Assembly (NCBI GenBank): GCA_019694475.1
Contig: JAIBBX010000009.1
Coordinates: 1 to 47,715, forward strand
DNA length: 47,715 nucleotides
Direction: 5' to 3'
Source: Parachlamydiales bacterium
Lineage (GTDB): Bacteria > Chlamydiota > Chlamydiia > Chlamydiales > SM23-39
Shown here: piece after piece, positions 42,177-47,715 of the stretch
Numbering within the stretch: position 1 is the stretch's first letter
Layout of the letters: each line of letters begins with the position of its first letter
Notes under the pieces: generated by a model
The model's input: the letters and a program-made list of their open reading frames with translations, nothing else
What the model was told of the DNA's origin: nothing
Database searches by the model: none
Program-made: the position numbers and the translations under genes

Positions 42177-42344
42177 TAACGCGGGAGACGGGGCCCCCTC
42201 ACGCGAGCGAGACGCTCGTCTGCCGGGGTGGCGATCTCGGTCGGTTTTGCACTATGCAAAACATCGACCTCAATTCTCGCCCCGACACGAGCCAAACTAT
42301 TGGCTCGTTTCTCAGCGTTTATTTCATAACGCGGGAGACGGGGC
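42177..42344. repeat. 18-bp direct repeats (tRNA-Asp 3' end) enclosing a structured 132-bp segment
   Basis: TAACGCGGGAGACGGGGC occurs at 42177-42194 and again at 42327-42344, where it is the 3' end of tRNA-Asp plus three flanking bases. The 132 bp between hold three hairpins: CGAGCG-AGA-CGCTCG (42204-42218), GTTTTGCA-CTA-TGCAAAAC (42244-42262) and CGAGCCAA...TTGGCTCG (42288-42307). This is the layout left by site-specific integration into a tRNA gene, or by a small element that carries a tRNA end. Confidence 0.7.
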
Positions 42345-42403
42345 TCGAACCCGCAACTTCCGCCGTGACAGGGCGGCGCTCTAACCAATTGAACTACTCC
42401 CGC
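42330..42403 (-). tRNA. tRNA-Asp (GTC)
   Basis: 74 bases on the minus strand. Acceptor GCGGGAG pairs with CTCCCGC; discriminator G as expected for Asp. Anticodon arm CCGCC-CTGTCAC-GGCGG gives anticodon GTC. T-arm GCGGG-TTCGAGC-CCCGT fits with one weak pair. CCA is not encoded. It is separated from tRNA-Val by 26 bases and is transcribed second. Confidence 0.97.
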
Positions 42404-42429
42404 GAAGGAGTTTTTCCGTTTACAGCAAA

Positions 42430-42502
42430 TGGGCGCAACAGGACTCGAACCTATGACCACCTGTGTGTAAGACAGGCGCTCTACCAACTGAGCTATACGC
42501 CC
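42430..42502 (-). tRNA. tRNA-Val (TAC)
   Basis: 73 bases on the minus strand. Acceptor GGGCGTA pairs with TGCGCCC (one G-T-type mismatch zone). Anticodon arm CCTGT-CTTACAC-ACAGG gives TAC, reading valine codons. T-arm contains GGTTCGAGTCC. Discriminator A; CCA is not encoded. First gene of the Val-Asp unit. Confidence 0.96.
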
Positions 42503-42562
42503 TTTGTAAACGAACATTCATCTTACTCTGTTGCAAACATTTTCCTCAAGTAAAACTGACAA

Positions 42563-42575
42563 GGTATGGTATAAA
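42563..42575 (+). promoter_or_regulatory. Extended -10 promoter just ahead of the dipeptidase gene
   Basis: TGGTATAAA around 42567-42575 contains the TGn extension and a TATAAA -10. The predicted start (about 42582) is only two bases before the ATG at 42584, so the transcript could be leaderless. No Shine-Dalgarno site is visible upstream of the ATG. Confidence 0.35.
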
Positions 42576-42583
42576 AATCGAGT

Positions 42584-43126
42584 ATGAATGACCTTGTCGA
42601 GCTGATCCATATCAGTCCGAACATCCGTTTGGATATCCGCTATGCGACCCCGAATAATTTTACGGGGAAAGTTGTTTATACCTCTTCGCGCTGTTTTCTT
42701 TTGCGCAAAACGGCAGAAAGACTGACCCGGGTTCAAAATAATCTAGAGAAGAGAGGACTGGGCTTAAAAGTTTTTGATGGATATAGGCCAATAGCTGCTC
42801 AAAGAATTTTTTGGGAGCTCGTCCCAGATCCTCGGTATGTGGCGGATCCTAAAGAAGGGTCGAGGCATAATAGAGGAGCTTCTGTCGATCTCACTCTCAT
42901 CGATGCAAATGGGGTAGAGCTGCTTATGCCGACGGAATTCGATGATTTCACTGAAAAGGCCTCCCATTCTTATCAGGGGGGATCTCCCGAGGCTCTCAAA
43001 AACCGCGAATTATTGAAAAATGCGATGGTAGCTGAAGGTTTTGTTCCCTATCCGCATGAATGGTGGCATTATGATGATCCCGATTGGCAAAAGCATCCCC
43101 TTTTGGATGTTAGTGTTCCTTGCTAG
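42584..43126 (+). CDS. D-alanyl-D-alanine dipeptidase (VanX/DdpX, peptidase M15D)
   Basis: 180 residues. Zinc-site and catalytic residues are visible: Arg68 in DGYRPIAAQ, His95 and Asp102 in SRHNRGASVDL, Glu159 and His162 in HEWWHYD. The enzyme splits free D-Ala-D-Ala, either recycling peptidoglycan fragments or, in resistant bacteria, removing it. No vanH, vanA or VanRS genes are next to it, so a vancomycin-resistance operon is not supported. With alr at 9800 it points to D-Ala metabolism. The 3' end overlaps a lipoprotein gene by 53 bp. Confidence 0.93.
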   Translation: MNDLVELIHISPNIRLDIRYATPNNFTGKVVYTSSRCFLLRKTAERLTRVQNNLEKRGLGLKVFDGYRPIAAQRIFWELVPDPRYVADPKEGSRHNRGASVDLTLIDANGVELLMPTEFDDFTEKASHSYQGGSPEALKNRELLKNAMVAEGFVPYPHEWWHYDDPDWQKHPLLDVSVPC

Positions 43127-43439
43127 CTGCGGGCCTTCGACTTTTGACGACCTTCGTTTTGAAGGGGAAGCGCAGACCCGTTTGCTTGCTAAAGAATTGC
43201 GCTCTATCGAATCCAAAGAAGATTTACAGAAAGCTATCCCTCGGTTGCGAAAACGGTTCAATAAAATCGCCGATTTGCTCATTGAAGCCAAAAAAGTTCC
43301 TTGTCAAGAAGGTGATGGTTCTCTTGCGAGCGAAGAGCTATTTGCCGAGCTTGCCCGGATTTATGAAATGCCTGGCGGGAGAGAGGCAATTGAGCTTGCA
43401 GAGAGCCAGGCGGTTCAGCGGCTTCAATCAGAATTTTAA
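43074..43439 (+). CDS. Small predicted lipoprotein
   Basis: 121 residues. Signal with lipobox: IPIGKSIPFWMLVFLASCGP, with Leu-Ala-Ser-Cys before the lipidated Cys (about residue 19). The mature part is charged and helical (LRFEGEAQTRLLAKELRSIE, LRKRFNKIADLLIEAKK). It overlaps the dipeptidase gene by 53 bp and ends 4 bp inside convergent surE. ATG 43074 is my choice; 43071 and 43056 are in-frame alternatives, none with a strong site. Role unknown; an envelope protein linked to peptidoglycan turnover is conceivable from its neighbour. Confidence 0.7.
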   Translation: MIPIGKSIPFWMLVFLASCGPSTFDDLRFEGEAQTRLLAKELRSIESKEDLQKAIPRLRKRFNKIADLLIEAKKVPCQEGDGSLASEELFAELARIYEMPGGREAIELAESQAVQRLQSEF

Positions 43440-44212
43440 GCGAGATCTTTCTCGGTCAAATTTTTGAACTTTTCGAAAGTTTGTTTGCAAGTCAGCTCGC
43501 CGACATGGATGGGGGCTACAGCAATGTATCCCTGTTCGAGCAAAGCAACATCGCTATCGGGTTCTTCATGGACTGAACCCCATGCGCCGCCAAGCCAATA
43601 ATAGGGGGCGCCTTCTGGATGGAGTCTCCGATCTGGAGCTTCTTTCCAATAGCTTTTTCCTTGCTTTGCAATCCGAACGCCGCGAACTCCCTCTTTGCAA
43701 TTCAAAGGGAAGTTGACATTCAGGAGAGTCCCTTCAGGAAGGGGATTTTTCAAAAAGTGCCGGATGATCGGAAACACGTATTTTTCTGTTACAGCTACAG
43801 GAGGATCTTCAAAGTCGGAAAAAGAAAAAGCGATCCCTGGAATTCCTTTTAAAACTCCTTCAATCACTCCGCCGATTGTTCCGCTGTATAAAACGGTCCG
43901 TCCTGAATTGGAGCCTCGATTGATTCCAGAGATGATCATGTCTGGTTTTTTTTCTAACAAGACAGCGAGAGCCATTTTGACGCAGTCGGCTGGCGTTCCA
44001 TTCAAAGACCATGCGGGTGTTTCTTTTTCCCAGGGAAAGGGGCGGATGTGCAAAGGTTTGGTCCAAGTGATGGAAAGGCCGGAGCCCGATTTTTCATTAT
44101 GAGGCGCGATGATCGCTACATCGGCCCATTTATGGACTGCTTGCCATAGGTGTTTAATACCGGGGGCGTTGATCCCGTCGTCATTCGTGATTAGAAGGTA
44201 AGGTTTTTTCAT
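43436..44212 (-). CDS. surE: 5'/3'-nucleotidase SurE
   Basis: 258 residues. Metal site motif LLITNDDGINAPGIKHL (residues 6-22) with both aspartates, then IIAPHNEKSGSGLSITWTKP, GTPADCVKMAL and SGINRGSNSGRTVLYSGTIGG. It dephosphorylates nucleoside monophosphates and short polyphosphates. The C-terminal region ends in a charged helix as usual. Start ATG 44212 is 8 bp after the putP stop, so it is read from the putP transcript. It is a third nucleotide-handling gene in the window along with apt and hpt. Confidence 0.95.
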   Translation of the reverse strand: MKKPYLLITNDDGINAPGIKHLWQAVHKWADVAIIAPHNEKSGSGLSITWTKPLHIRPFPWEKETPAWSLNGTPADCVKMALAVLLEKKPDMIISGINRGSNSGRTVLYSGTIGGVIEGVLKGIPGIAFSFSDFEDPPVAVTEKYVFPIIRHFLKNPLPEGTLLNVNFPLNCKEGVRGVRIAKQGKSYWKEAPDRRLHPEGAPYYWLGGAWGSVHEEPDSDVALLEQGYIAVAPIHVGELTCKQTFEKFKNLTEKDLA

Positions 44213-44220
44213 ATTTTCTT

Positions 44221-45681
44221 TTATGGTTCAACTGCTAAGGCCAAGCGTTTGCGCATAATATAGGAGATCCCCTCGATCGCGAGGGTGCTGAGCACAAAGC
44301 CTAATACGAGTGAAGGTATAGGGAAACCGAATTTATTTTCAAAGTATGGCCAAATTGCTGCAGTTAAGCCGCCTACGAGGATCCCGGCAAAAGCTCCGTA
44401 TTTATTCAGGCTCTTTCTGTACAAAGATAAGATGAGTAAAGGGCCGAAAGAGGCGCCGAGTCCCGACCAAGAATATTGAACGAGTTCGAAAATCGTTGAA
44501 ATTTTGAAAAATGCAATCGCAAAGCCGATAGAGCATACAAAAACAACGCCCGCTCTTGAGATCCAGAGAAGTTCTTTTGAGCTGGCATGTCTGCGGAAGA
44601 TGCGCTTATAAAAATCCTCGGACAAATTCGATGCAACGACCAAGACCTGCGCAGCCATTACATTCGTAGTAGCAGCCAAAATAGCGCATAATACAAGTCC
44701 TGCAAATACGGGAGGCAGCGTTGTTTTTACGATATCCAAAATGACCTGTTCATTATGTTCGAGGCCTTGAGGAAAGACATAAACGCCCAAGAGTCCCACA
44801 AGCGTTGCTGCGCTTAAAGCGATGATCTGCCAACTGATTCCGAGGTATTTGGCTTTATAGATCTCATCCACTTTGCGGATGCCCATGAATTTTGTGATAA
44901 TGTGCGGCTGGCCAAAATATCCAAGCCCCCAGCCCGCGGCTGTCATCAACACTGTCCAAATGGATAAGGCGTTCATCTCTGGGAAAATCGATGAGCTCAG
45001 ATTTTTTAGCTTCACTGCGTGCATGATTGGGCTCATTCCGCCGTATGATGAAATCAGATAAGTAGGAATGATTACAATCACGCCGAGGAGGAAAAATCCT
45101 TGAAATAAATCGATCCACGCAACGGTTCGATATCCCCCCATAAAGACGTAAAGCATGACAATGATCAAGCCGATCGAAATGCCGACTGTGTAATTCAATT
45201 GGAAGAGATTTTCGACCAAAATTCCCATTCCAACGAGTCCGGACGAGATATAAAATGTGAAGAACAATACAGACATTGCAGCAGAAACCAATCGGATGCT
45301 GCCCGACGTATCTGAGAAACGGCTTTCAAAATAGCCGCTCATGGTCAAATTGCCCATTTGCTCAGTAACTGTTCGAATTTTTGGCGCGATGAACTGCCAG
45401 TTTAGATACATGCCGACGGTCAAACCAATCGCAGCCCAAGCGGAAATCAATCCGCCTGTGAAAATTGAGGCAGGGTAGGCGAGAAAGAGCCAGCTGCTCA
45501 TGTCGCTTGCATGTGCAGACAGTGCTGTGAGCCAGAAATTCAAAGAGCGGTTTCCAATCAGAAAATCCTTGTCCGACTTCTGCTTACGATAGGAAAGGAC
45601 CGCAATCAAAATGAGAACGGAAAAATAACCGAAGAAAGTTCCAACTTCTAATAGAGTAGCGCCCAATTCCATAAGAGACAA
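44221..45681 (-). CDS. putP: Sodium:solute symporter, proline permease (PutP-like)
   Basis: 486 residues with about 13 hydrophobic segments, the SSS family fold. The N-terminus (VLIAVLSYRKQKSDKDFLIGNRSLNFW) and segments TALSAHASDMSSWLFLAYPA, GLIIVMLYVFMGGYRTVAWIDLFQG and GQPHIITKFMGIRK match the PutP branch. It imports proline (or a similar amino acid) with Na+. Intracellular chlamydiae depend on amino-acid uptake. surE follows 8 bp after the stop. No helper genes for proline degradation are seen. Confidence 0.93.
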   Translation of the reverse strand: MSLMELGATLLEVGTFFGYFSVLILIAVLSYRKQKSDKDFLIGNRSLNFWLTALSAHASDMSSWLFLAYPASIFTGGLISAWAAIGLTVGMYLNWQFIAPKIRTVTEQMGNLTMSGYFESRFSDTSGSIRLVSAAMSVLFFTFYISSGLVGMGILVENLFQLNYTVGISIGLIIVMLYVFMGGYRTVAWIDLFQGFFLLGVIVIIPTYLISSYGGMSPIMHAVKLKNLSSSIFPEMNALSIWTVLMTAAGWGLGYFGQPHIITKFMGIRKVDEIYKAKYLGISWQIIALSAATLVGLLGVYVFPQGLEHNEQVILDIVKTTLPPVFAGLVLCAILAATTNVMAAQVLVVASNLSEDFYKRIFRRHASSKELLWISRAGVVFVCSIGFAIAFFKISTIFELVQYSWSGLGASFGPLLILSLYRKSLNKYGAFAGILVGGLTAAIWPYFENKFGFPIPSLVLGFVLSTLAIEGISYIMRKRLALAVEP

Positions 45682-45706
45682 AAATACCTCTTACTCAGAA
45701 TATTTT

Positions 45707-46447
45707 TCAAGGCTTTGCTGCTTTATCGGATCCATAGAGGAGTCCAGCTCTTGCCAAATTGCCTCTAACATGGGGGAAGTGGGCTTCCATATCGCGGATG
45801 ATTTGATCGACAACTTTTCTTTTGGAATTTTGGCCGACGGGACATTGGCAGGTGATTCTGGCAAAGCCATACTGCTTCGCAAATTCTCTTAGCGAATCTT
45901 CGGCAATATAGATGAGCGGCCTAATGATAGTGACCCCATAATCGTGCATGTGCACTTTGGGTAGATTCGCTGCAAATTCTCCTTTATGGAGCAGATTTAA
46001 AAGCAAAGTTTGCGCGCTGTCATCTCTATGATGGCCGAATGCTACGGTAGTTGCTCCAACCTCTTTTGCCGCTTCAAAAATCAGTTTGCGCCTTTCTCTT
46101 GAGCAGCGATAGCATTCTAGATCTTCTCTTTTTTGGGTTGAGGATCTTACAATAAACGGGACGTCGAGTTCTTTGCAGATGGCTCTTAAAAAGCCTGTAT
46201 CGACTCCGGCCCCGCATGAAAATTCCCCATCTACATGTACCGCATATAGCTGGAATTGAGGAAAGCCTCTACCTCTGATGGCGTGCATGAGGAAAAGGAG
46301 GGCCAGGGAGTCTTTTCCTCCGCTTAAAGCCAAAGCAATCTTATCTACATTTTTATCCAGCAAAGAGAAGTCGAAAAGGGCTTTTCTCAAAGCGCTTTCA
46401 AGTTCTTTACCTAAAGCGGTCCAAGGCGGTTTTGCGAGGGGTATCAT
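45707..46447 (-). CDS. TtcA-like tRNA 2-thiolation enzyme (PP-loop ATPase)
   Basis: 246 residues. PP-loop SGGKDS at 42-47; iron-sulfur type CxxC in ECYRCSRERR (Cys112, Cys115) and a later Cys in ARITCQCPVG. HVDGEFSCGAGVDTGF and AFGHHRDDSAQTLLLNLLHKGEF are family segments. TtcA makes 2-thiocytidine at tRNA position 32. TilS is excluded by the CxxC site and short length. Named only as TtcA-like, since TtuA-type relatives share the motifs. It begins 85 bp before the divergent gene at 46532 and ends 25 bp before putP. Confidence 0.88.
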   Translation of the reverse strand: MIPLAKPPWTALGKELESALRKALFDFSLLDKNVDKIALALSGGKDSLALLFLMHAIRGRGFPQFQLYAVHVDGEFSCGAGVDTGFLRAICKELDVPFIVRSSTQKREDLECYRCSRERRKLIFEAAKEVGATTVAFGHHRDDSAQTLLLNLLHKGEFAANLPKVHMHDYGVTIIRPLIYIAEDSLREFAKQYGFARITCQCPVGQNSKRKVVDQIIRDMEAHFPHVRGNLARAGLLYGSDKAAKP

Positions 46448-46531
46448 AGAGTAATTTTATACACTAAAACACATTAAAACTGAACCCGATTGTATTAAAT
46501 GACATGATGAAGTATTTTTTTTACCCAAAAT

Positions 46532-47005
46532 ATGGCCACTGAATCATCAGCTCTTTTGAGACCTGGCGCGGAATCTTGCTTTTCTTGCAGCGATTTGGGA
46601 ATGGCTGTGACGAGACTTTGTGGTGCAGCTGGGAGCGTCTGGATCGTGTCATTCATTCCTATTCCTCCTCCCTACAAAGATGTTTGTCTGGGTGGTTTGT
46701 CTTATGCGGTCCTTCATGAAATTACAGCAGGGTTTATGTTTGCGGCCCGTGAATGGCATGATTTTTATGAACGAATGAGTTCGCACATAAAGAGTCGAAA
46801 CTGGAAGCATATTTGTGCCGGTGTAACTCTTACAGGGATAGGCTGGGGGGTGAGCACCATGGCTCCACCTGGTTCTTATTTAGAGACCTTGGGGGAGTTT
46901 GCGAGCACTATGGTTGGATTAACGGCCACTTATTTGGATGTTTTTTGCAAAAAAAATAAGCCCAATGAGACTGAGATGGCCCAACTTACGACAGCCACGG
47001 TTTAA
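46532..47005 (+). CDS. Small multi-hydrophobic protein of unknown function
   Basis: 157 residues. Hydrophobic segments about 22-45 (AVTRLCGAAGSVWIVSFIPI), 54-70 and 92-130 (ICAGVTLTGIGWGVSTM, then ASTMVGLTATYLDVF); several Cys in the N-terminal third. No signal cleavage. Could be an Inc-like or inner-membrane protein. A possible promoter has TATACA at about 46458-46463, after which ACATTAAAACTGAAC lies at the likely transcript start (46471-46485); the same 14-mer recurs before the next gene. No Shine-Dalgarno site is visible. Confidence 0.55.
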   Translation: MATESSALLRPGAESCFSCSDLGMAVTRLCGAAGSVWIVSFIPIPPPYKDVCLGGLSYAVLHEITAGFMFAAREWHDFYERMSSHIKSRNWKHICAGVTLTGIGWGVSTMAPPGSYLETLGEFASTMVGLTATYLDVFCKKNKPNETEMAQLTTATV

Positions 47006-47036
47006 AAATACGCCCTATCCCAATAATGATTATGAT

Positions 47037-47066
47037 TGGACAATTTTGATTTTTTTATGTTACAAT
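47037..47066 (+). promoter_or_regulatory. Promoter for the SEC-C gene (and perhaps the tRNAs beyond)
   Basis: TGGACA (47037-47042), 18 bases, TACAAT (47061-47066). The start would be near 47073, at the first base of CATTAAAACTGAAC. No obvious terminator lies between this gene and tRNA-Thr, so the tRNAs may be on the same transcript. Confidence 0.5.
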
Positions 47067-47089
47067 AGAAGGCATTAAAACTGAACTGA

Positions 47090-47350
47090 ATGCGGCGCAT
47101 GAAAAAGACAGGACGAAACGACCCATGTCCTTGCGGATCTGGGAAGAAGTTTAAAAAGTGTTGCGAGAGCAAGATGATCGGCGGTCGTTTTATGGCGACC
47201 AAAGTTGATGCGGAGGCTTCTCAGCACATCAAAAAGACGGTGAATATGACCTCTTTTTTCCAGAACCGGCTTTCTTTGACTCCCAAAAAACCGATGCCGC
47301 CTGTACAGCCAGCTGAAGAAAATTTAGCTGAAAAAGAGAAAATTTGCTAA
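47090..47350 (+). CDS. SEC-C motif zinc-binding small protein
   Basis: 86 residues. The SEC-C motif [17 protein letters not shown] (residues 9-25) has C-x-C-x8-C-C zinc ligands (Cys13, 15, 24, 25), as at the C-terminus of SecA. The rest is a charged tail ([18 protein letters not shown], then Pro/Glu-rich). Stand-alone SEC-C proteins are common and their job is unclear; SecB or ribosome contact is plausible. ATG 47090 and 47099 both fit; neither has a Shine-Dalgarno site. Confidence 0.85.
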   Translation: MRRMKKTGRNDPCPCGSGKKFKKCCESKMIGGRFMATKVDAEASQHIKKTVNMTSFFQNRLSLTPKKPMPPVQPAEENLAEKEKIC

Positions 47351-47363
47351 AGTAGTAACCTTT

Positions 47364-47436
47364 GCTGGCGTAGCTCAATTGGTAGAGCGCCCGACTTGTA
47401 ATCGGATGGTTGAGGGTTCAATTCCTTTCGCCAGCA
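47364..47436 (+). tRNA. tRNA-Thr (TGT)
   Basis: 73 bases. Acceptor GCTGGCG pairs with CGCCAGC, discriminator A. D-arm GTAGCTCAATTGGTAGAGC. Anticodon arm CCCGA-CTTGTAA-TCGGA gives TGT (Thr; one weak closing pair). T-arm GAGGG-TTCAATT-CCTTT. CCA is not encoded. Confidence 0.96.
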
Positions 47437-47442
47437 ACATAT

Positions 47443-47528
47443 AAACGCAGAACGCGAAATGCAAAACGAGTCGGGGGAGACCCCCGCGCACCTAAAAGGG
47501 AAAAATTTAGTTTTGCATTCTGCATTTT
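47443..47528. repeat. Palindromic element between tRNA-Thr and tRNA-Tyr
   Basis: ATGCAAAAC (47459-47467) is the inverse of GTTTTGCAT (47510-47518), and the arms extend outward imperfectly (CGCAGAACGCG against ATTCTGCATTTTG). A central hairpin GGGGGAGACCCCC lies at 47473-47485. It has no U-tract on the plus strand, so it is not the tRNA-Thr terminator. Its composition resembles the element at 6427-6530 and shares GTTTTGCA/TGCAAAAC with the one at 42244-42262. Confidence 0.65.
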
Positions 47529-47541
47529 GACTTTCCCACCT

Positions 47542-47623
47542 GGGGGTGTCGCATAGCGGCAATTGCAGGGGACTGTAAATCCCCCATCTTCGGATTTCGG
47601 CGGTTCGAGTCCGCCCGCCCCCA
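47542..47623 (+). tRNA. tRNA-Tyr (GTA)
   Basis: 82 bases with the long variable arm of bacterial Tyr tRNAs. Acceptor GGGGGTG pairs with CGCCCCC (one G-T). Anticodon arm GGGGA-CTGTAAA-TCCCC gives GTA. T-arm GGCGG-TTCGAGT-CCGCC. Discriminator A. CCA is not encoded. Confidence 0.96.
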
Positions 47624-47631
47624 AAGAAAAA

Positions 47632-47660
47632 GGCCCGACAGAAATGTCGGGCCTTTTTTA
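47632..47660 (+). terminator. Rho-independent terminator after tRNA-Tyr
   Basis: GGCCCGACA - GAAA - TGTCGGGCC (47632-47653), followed by six T and A. A perfect 9-bp stem with a GNRA tetraloop. Confidence 0.95.
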
Positions 47661-47670
47661 TTTGAGGCGG

Positions 47671-47696
47671 AAAACGCCAGTCGTATCTGGCGTTTT
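47671..47696. terminator. Symmetric hairpin terminator for a minus-strand gene entering from the right
   Basis: AAAACGCCAG - TCGTAT - CTGGCGTTTT, a perfect 10-bp inverted repeat with A-run and T-run ends, so it can work on either strand. It shares its first stop-side bases with a TAA on the minus strand (47697-47695). Confidence 0.75.
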
Positions 47697-47715
47697 AGGA
47701 CTCGAACTGAGTCTG
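47695..47715 (-). CDS. C-terminal tail of a gene continuing past the right edge (tentative)
   Basis: On the minus strand the window begins with codons for QTQFES followed by TAA, directly against the hairpin terminator at 47671-47696. The stop-plus-terminator layout suggests the end of a real gene. Six residues are too few to identify it, and the frame is inferred from the stop only. Confidence 0.3.
   Translation of the reverse strand, partial: QTQFES

Noticed and set aside
42584..43126. Vancomycin-resistance operon
   Set aside because: Only the VanX-like dipeptidase is present; no VanH, VanA ligase or VanRS genes lie within the window, and single M15D dipeptidases are common in peptidoglycan recycling.
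1..47715. CRISPR arrays, rRNA genes, toxin-antitoxin or prophage modules
   Set aside because: No regularly spaced repeats, rRNA segments, integrase, capsid or terminase genes, or toxin-antitoxin pairs could be recognised anywhere in the window.

Overview
The window comes from a chlamydia-like bacterium (order Chlamydiales / Parachlamydiales, outside the Chlamydiaceae). Two lines of evidence support this. First, gene order matches blocks known from Chlamydia: malQ - scc1 - copN - cdsV - cdsU, then ychF - ribF - truB - rbfA - infB - nusA - rpsA (C. trachomatis CT087-CT098 as I recall it), and separately rpe ... efp - accB - accC (CT121-CT124). Second, it carries genes that Chlamydiaceae generally lack (alanine racemase, VanX-like dipeptidase, YVTN propellers, a YitT-family protein), as expected of an environmental relative such as Waddlia, Parachlamydia or Simkania. 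Base composition is moderate by eye (not counted). The species is not certain.

Layout. Positions 1-100 hold the cut-off start of an IS5-type transposase. 112-3407: a secreted YVTN propeller, a transglutaminase-like/TPR protein and an Inc-like membrane coiled-coil protein. 3385-9737 (minus strand): type III secretion genes cdsU, cdsV, copN and its chaperone, followed by malQ, with a large palindromic element between cdsV and copN. 9800-17206: accessory genes (alr, a Cys-rich protein, an outer-membrane barrel, a second propeller, an ABC-F protein and two unknowns), sitting where Chlamydia has cdsU directly next to ychF. 17189-25239 (minus): the ychF-rpsA translation/transcription operon. 25709-35418 (plus): lysC, a 619-residue unknown, rpe, yvcK, a HAD phosphatase, efp, accB, accC, hpt, rmlA, a histidine phosphatase and a small basic protein. 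35415-41231: a mixed-strand area of likely host-interaction proteins (Inc-like, LRR, repeat-containing basic protein) around a LOG-family gene and apt. 41232-47715: yitT, tRNA-Val/tRNA-Asp, vanX-like dipeptidase, lipoprotein, surE, putP, ttcA-like, a small membrane protein, a SEC-C protein, tRNA-Thr, tRNA-Tyr and two hairpin terminators.

Functionally the window combines virulence export (T3SS apparatus, gatekeeper, chaperone, several effector-like proteins), core translation (IF2, NusA, S1, RbfA, TruB, EF-P, YchF), fatty-acid initiation (AccBC), glycogen/maltodextrin use, D-alanine metabolism (Alr and a D-Ala-D-Ala dipeptidase) and purine salvage (Hpt, Apt).

The observations I rate highest are: (1) both purine phosphoribosyltransferases have signal-peptide-like N-termini behind strong Shine-Dalgarno sites; (2) a cloverleaf-like palindrome inside the T3SS operon, and similar palindromes next to tRNAs; (3) an 18-bp duplication of the tRNA-Asp 3' end enclosing a structured 132-bp segment; (4) a small secreted or anchored protein with a Cys-His-Asp arrangement; (5) domain-reduced RibF and LysC.
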